In this document: positions 12,627-14,835 of the stretch, in pieces | Numbering within the stretch: position 1 is the first letter of the stretch | How the letters are laid out: each line of letters begins with the position of its first letter | Assembly (NCBI GenBank): GCA_016180165.1 | Contig: JACPBU010000127.1 | Location: forward strand, 1 to 14,835 | Length of the DNA: 14,835 nt | Direction of reading: 5' to 3' | Source: Candidatus Woesearchaeota archaeon | GTDB taxonomy: Archaea > Nanobdellota > Nanobdellia > Woesearchaeales > JACPBV01 | Notes under the pieces: model-generated | What the model was told of the DNA's origin: nothing | What the model saw: the letters and a program-made list of their open reading frames with translations, nothing else | The model's database searches: none | Translations under genes and position numbers: made by a program

Positions 12627-14835
12627 GCGCAAATACCAGCCTCCACTTCAGGATCGACTCTGAGAAGCCTGGATTTAGCAATAACCAGACGAATGCAACT
12701 TCAAATGCCCCATACAACAGCTCTGCTGTGCAAATTAATCTTACCATAACTGACAATATTGGATTAAGCGCATACAGGCTTAGCCATAATGATACCTCTA
12801 ATGGGGCATGGGCAAATGAAAGTGTTAATCTTACATCTGGAATTTCTGCTGGGGCTATAATCAATTATACTATCAGGAATTTCCCTGCTGCTGGCGGCAC
12901 TTTGGGATGGAGAGTATGGGCTAATGATACTGCTGGGAATGCTAATGAATCCGGGATCTATACGTTGGTAGTGCAATCGTCAACAGTATCAGATACAACG
13001 CCCCCATCAATAGCATTTGTCTCGCCAACTCCTGCTAATGGAACTGCCGTCTCTCAAACCTATGCAGTAATTAATGTTACGATTGATGAAGCAACACTAT
13101 CAGAGGTAAAGTATATCTGGAATGGAACAAACTACACGTTGTATAATGATTCACTTCTGCTGATGATGAATTTTGAGAACAGAAGTGCTTTGGGGGAAAA
13201 TTCTACGTATGTTGTTGATGTGAGCAGGTTTGGGAATAATGGAACCTGTTCTGGAACAAATTGTCCAATATGGAATTATTCAAATAAATATGGGGGGGCT
13301 TATAAGTATGATGGGTCAGACGATTATATTGATCTGGGCACTGGCAATATCATCCCCACCGGAACGAATCCGAATTCAATAAGCTTGTGGATGTATTATG
13401 ATGACACATCAATTACAGGGACTGTGGAAAGTATTTTCTTCTTAAAGCAAGATACGCAATATGCATTGTATATGTTTGATTCTGGAGGGACAGATCATAT
13501 TGATTTAGCGTTTAGAGGATATGGAGTAACACATACTGTTCCAAGTACAGTATTGCAAAATTGGGTTCACATTGTTGCGGTATATTTAGGGGGGGATAAA
13601 GCAACTTCAAGCAATTATAGATTGTATTTTAACGGAGTTTTACTATCAAATTCTGCAAGAACTACTGGCGGGGCTGCTACATATAACAATATTGGATCTC
13701 AACAGGGAAGCAGCAGCTTTAATGGATATATAGACGAATTCCGCATCTGGAACAGAAGCTTATCTGCATCAGAAGTTAATCAATTGTATATGTCTAATCT
13801 ACAAAAATTCAATTCCACACATTGGGAATTATATGTCAATCAAAGCAAAAATGCAACTACAGGATTAGAAAATGGAACGTATACCTACCGGGCATTTGCT
13901 TTTGACACATCAAATAATTGGAATAATACTGAACAGAGGACATTGACAATTGATGCAACGGCCCCTTCTTTCAGCAACAACCAGACGAATGCAAGCTCGG
14001 CGACGCAGAACTCCAATGTAACCTTCAACATCACCATCACCGACAATATCGGGCTGAGCTATTTCATCTTCTCATGGAACGGGACGGGAGTGTGGGATAA
14101 TGCAACTAATGGGACGCTCTCGGGGGCTGCACAGAATGTCACTGTGAATAAGACTCCAACAGTTCCAACCAACAATATCGTTGCCTACAGGTGGTATGCC
14201 AATGATTCTGCCGGGAACCTAAATTCCTCGATATTGTACTCTTTCCAGATTGTTTCGGGCAATACTGCACCGGCAGTTACCACGCCAACATTCAACAACA
14301 CCGTTCCAAAAACCAATGATGACCTGAGGACAAACACAACCTATTCTGACGATAACGGGGATGCAGGAACATTAACGTTTGCATGGAAGATAAATAACAC
14401 CGTCATTTACACAGAAAATTACACAGCTGTCGCATCAGGCACCATCCTATTTTCCAATTTCAGCTCGCGCTTCTTTGCCTATTCCGACAGGATTAATGTG
14501 ACGGTCAACGCAACTGATGGCACTGACGGCTCAGGCACTGCGAACAGCACAAACATCACAGTCTTGAATACTGTTCCAAATGTGACAACACCCACGCTCA
14601 ACAACACCTCCCCCTACGCCAATGAGCCGCTGTCAACCAACACCACTTATACTGACCTCGATGGAATGCCGGGAACAGTGAACTTTACATGGTATGTCAA
14701 CAATATTCCTGTGTTCAACCAGACGGAAGCCAGCATTGCCAACAATACAGTTGTTTATTCAAATTTGAGCTCGGGCTATTTCACCAACGGGAACACTGTC
14801 AATCTTAGTGTTGTCTCCTTTGACGGCATCTCGGC
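12611..14835 (+). CDS. Continuation of the giant surface protein in the -1 frame (partial, open at right edge)
   Basis: From 12611 the frame stays open for 741 codons to the window edge with no stop. It starts inside an Ig-like domain (DSWDVSANTSLHF) and continues with a second Ig-like unit (FSNNQTN to LTITDNIGLS), then a LamG domain (about 13142-13810: LLLMMNFENRS, GNNGTC, YIDLGTG, WVHIVAVY, YRLYFNGVLL, GYIDEFRIWNRSL). Another FSNNQTN Ig-like unit follows (13970-14260), then repeats beginning APAVTTPTFNN and VPNVTTPTLNN that match those at 8307-8920. The domain types, sequon density and repeat family equal those before 12,600, so this is the same gene rather than a separate one. No independent start, ribosome-binding site or promoter is seen. 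The C-terminus lies outside the window. Confidence 0.9.
12674..14059 (+). repeat. Duplicated Ig-like unit bracketing an AT-rich LamG segment
   Basis: The segment 12674-12769 (FSNNQTN...ITDNIGLS) recurs at 13970-14059 with a similar protein sequence but different codons. A 16-bp stretch, aaccagacgaatgcaa, is identical at 12683-12698 and 13979-13994. The DNA between is visibly AT-richer than either side; a hand count gives 35% G+C in 13441-13500, against 55% in 12181-12240 and 50% in 14041-14100. Confidence 0.75.

Noticed and set aside
12595..12630. Programmed -1 ribosomal frameshift
   Set aside because: No slippery heptamer is present and no clear downstream stem or pseudoknot is seen. An indel or sequence error is the simpler explanation.
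1..14835. Insertion sequence, integrase or attachment site as the source of the AT-rich segments
   Set aside because: No transposase, integrase or terminal inverted repeats were found; recombination between domain repeats explains the pattern better.

Overview
The window looks archaeal and most resembles a DPANN-type genome (Woesearchaeota/Pacearchaeota-like). This is an inference. It rests on box A-like TATA elements, a tRNA-His without an encoded CCA tail, and the domain grammar of the one large gene. That gene has very dense N-x-S/T sequons, short post-membrane TGNV and ITGYAV motifs, an EPVKWV module, a C-x-CG-x3-CG-x-GE-x5-C-x3-C cluster, NosD-like beta-helices and LamG domains. No taxonomic search could be run.

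Layout. Bases 1-21 may hold the first seven codons of a leftward gene, with an upstream GGAGG and a TATA-like element. A leftward tRNA-His(GTG) lies at 146-217. Bases 218-704 contain no convincing gene, but do contain a TATA-like element flanked by a repeated decamer and, at the right end, a box A about 25 bases before the next start codon.

From 705 to the right edge the window is essentially one giant rightward gene. The first open frame runs 705-12626 (3,973 codons). Its domain series does not end there. From about 12,608 the same kind of protein continues in the -1 frame, open for more than 740 codons to the window edge. The gene therefore encodes at least about 4,700 residues and is interrupted by a single frame change, either a real mutation or a sequence error.

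Order of parts: an alpha/beta-hydrolase core with a visible Ser-Asp-His set but no recognisable N-terminal half or signal peptide; a Cys cluster; two membrane segments around a basic loop; an ectodomain with a Cys-containing module, a cadherin-like module and an EPVKWV/ITGYAV module. Then comes a super-module present twice: Cys-rich domain, parallel beta-helix, conserved post-helix domain, Ig-like domain. The second copy also carries Ig-like repeats and a LamG domain into which seven propeller-like repeats are inserted. After the frame change come another Ig-like domain, a second LamG domain and more Ig-like repeats.

Taken together, the gene probably makes a membrane-anchored, heavily glycosylated surface protein combining carbohydrate/adhesion modules with a lipase-like domain. 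The segments around 705-900 and 12.7-13.97 kb are clearly more AT-rich than the rest, which suggests a patchwork history.
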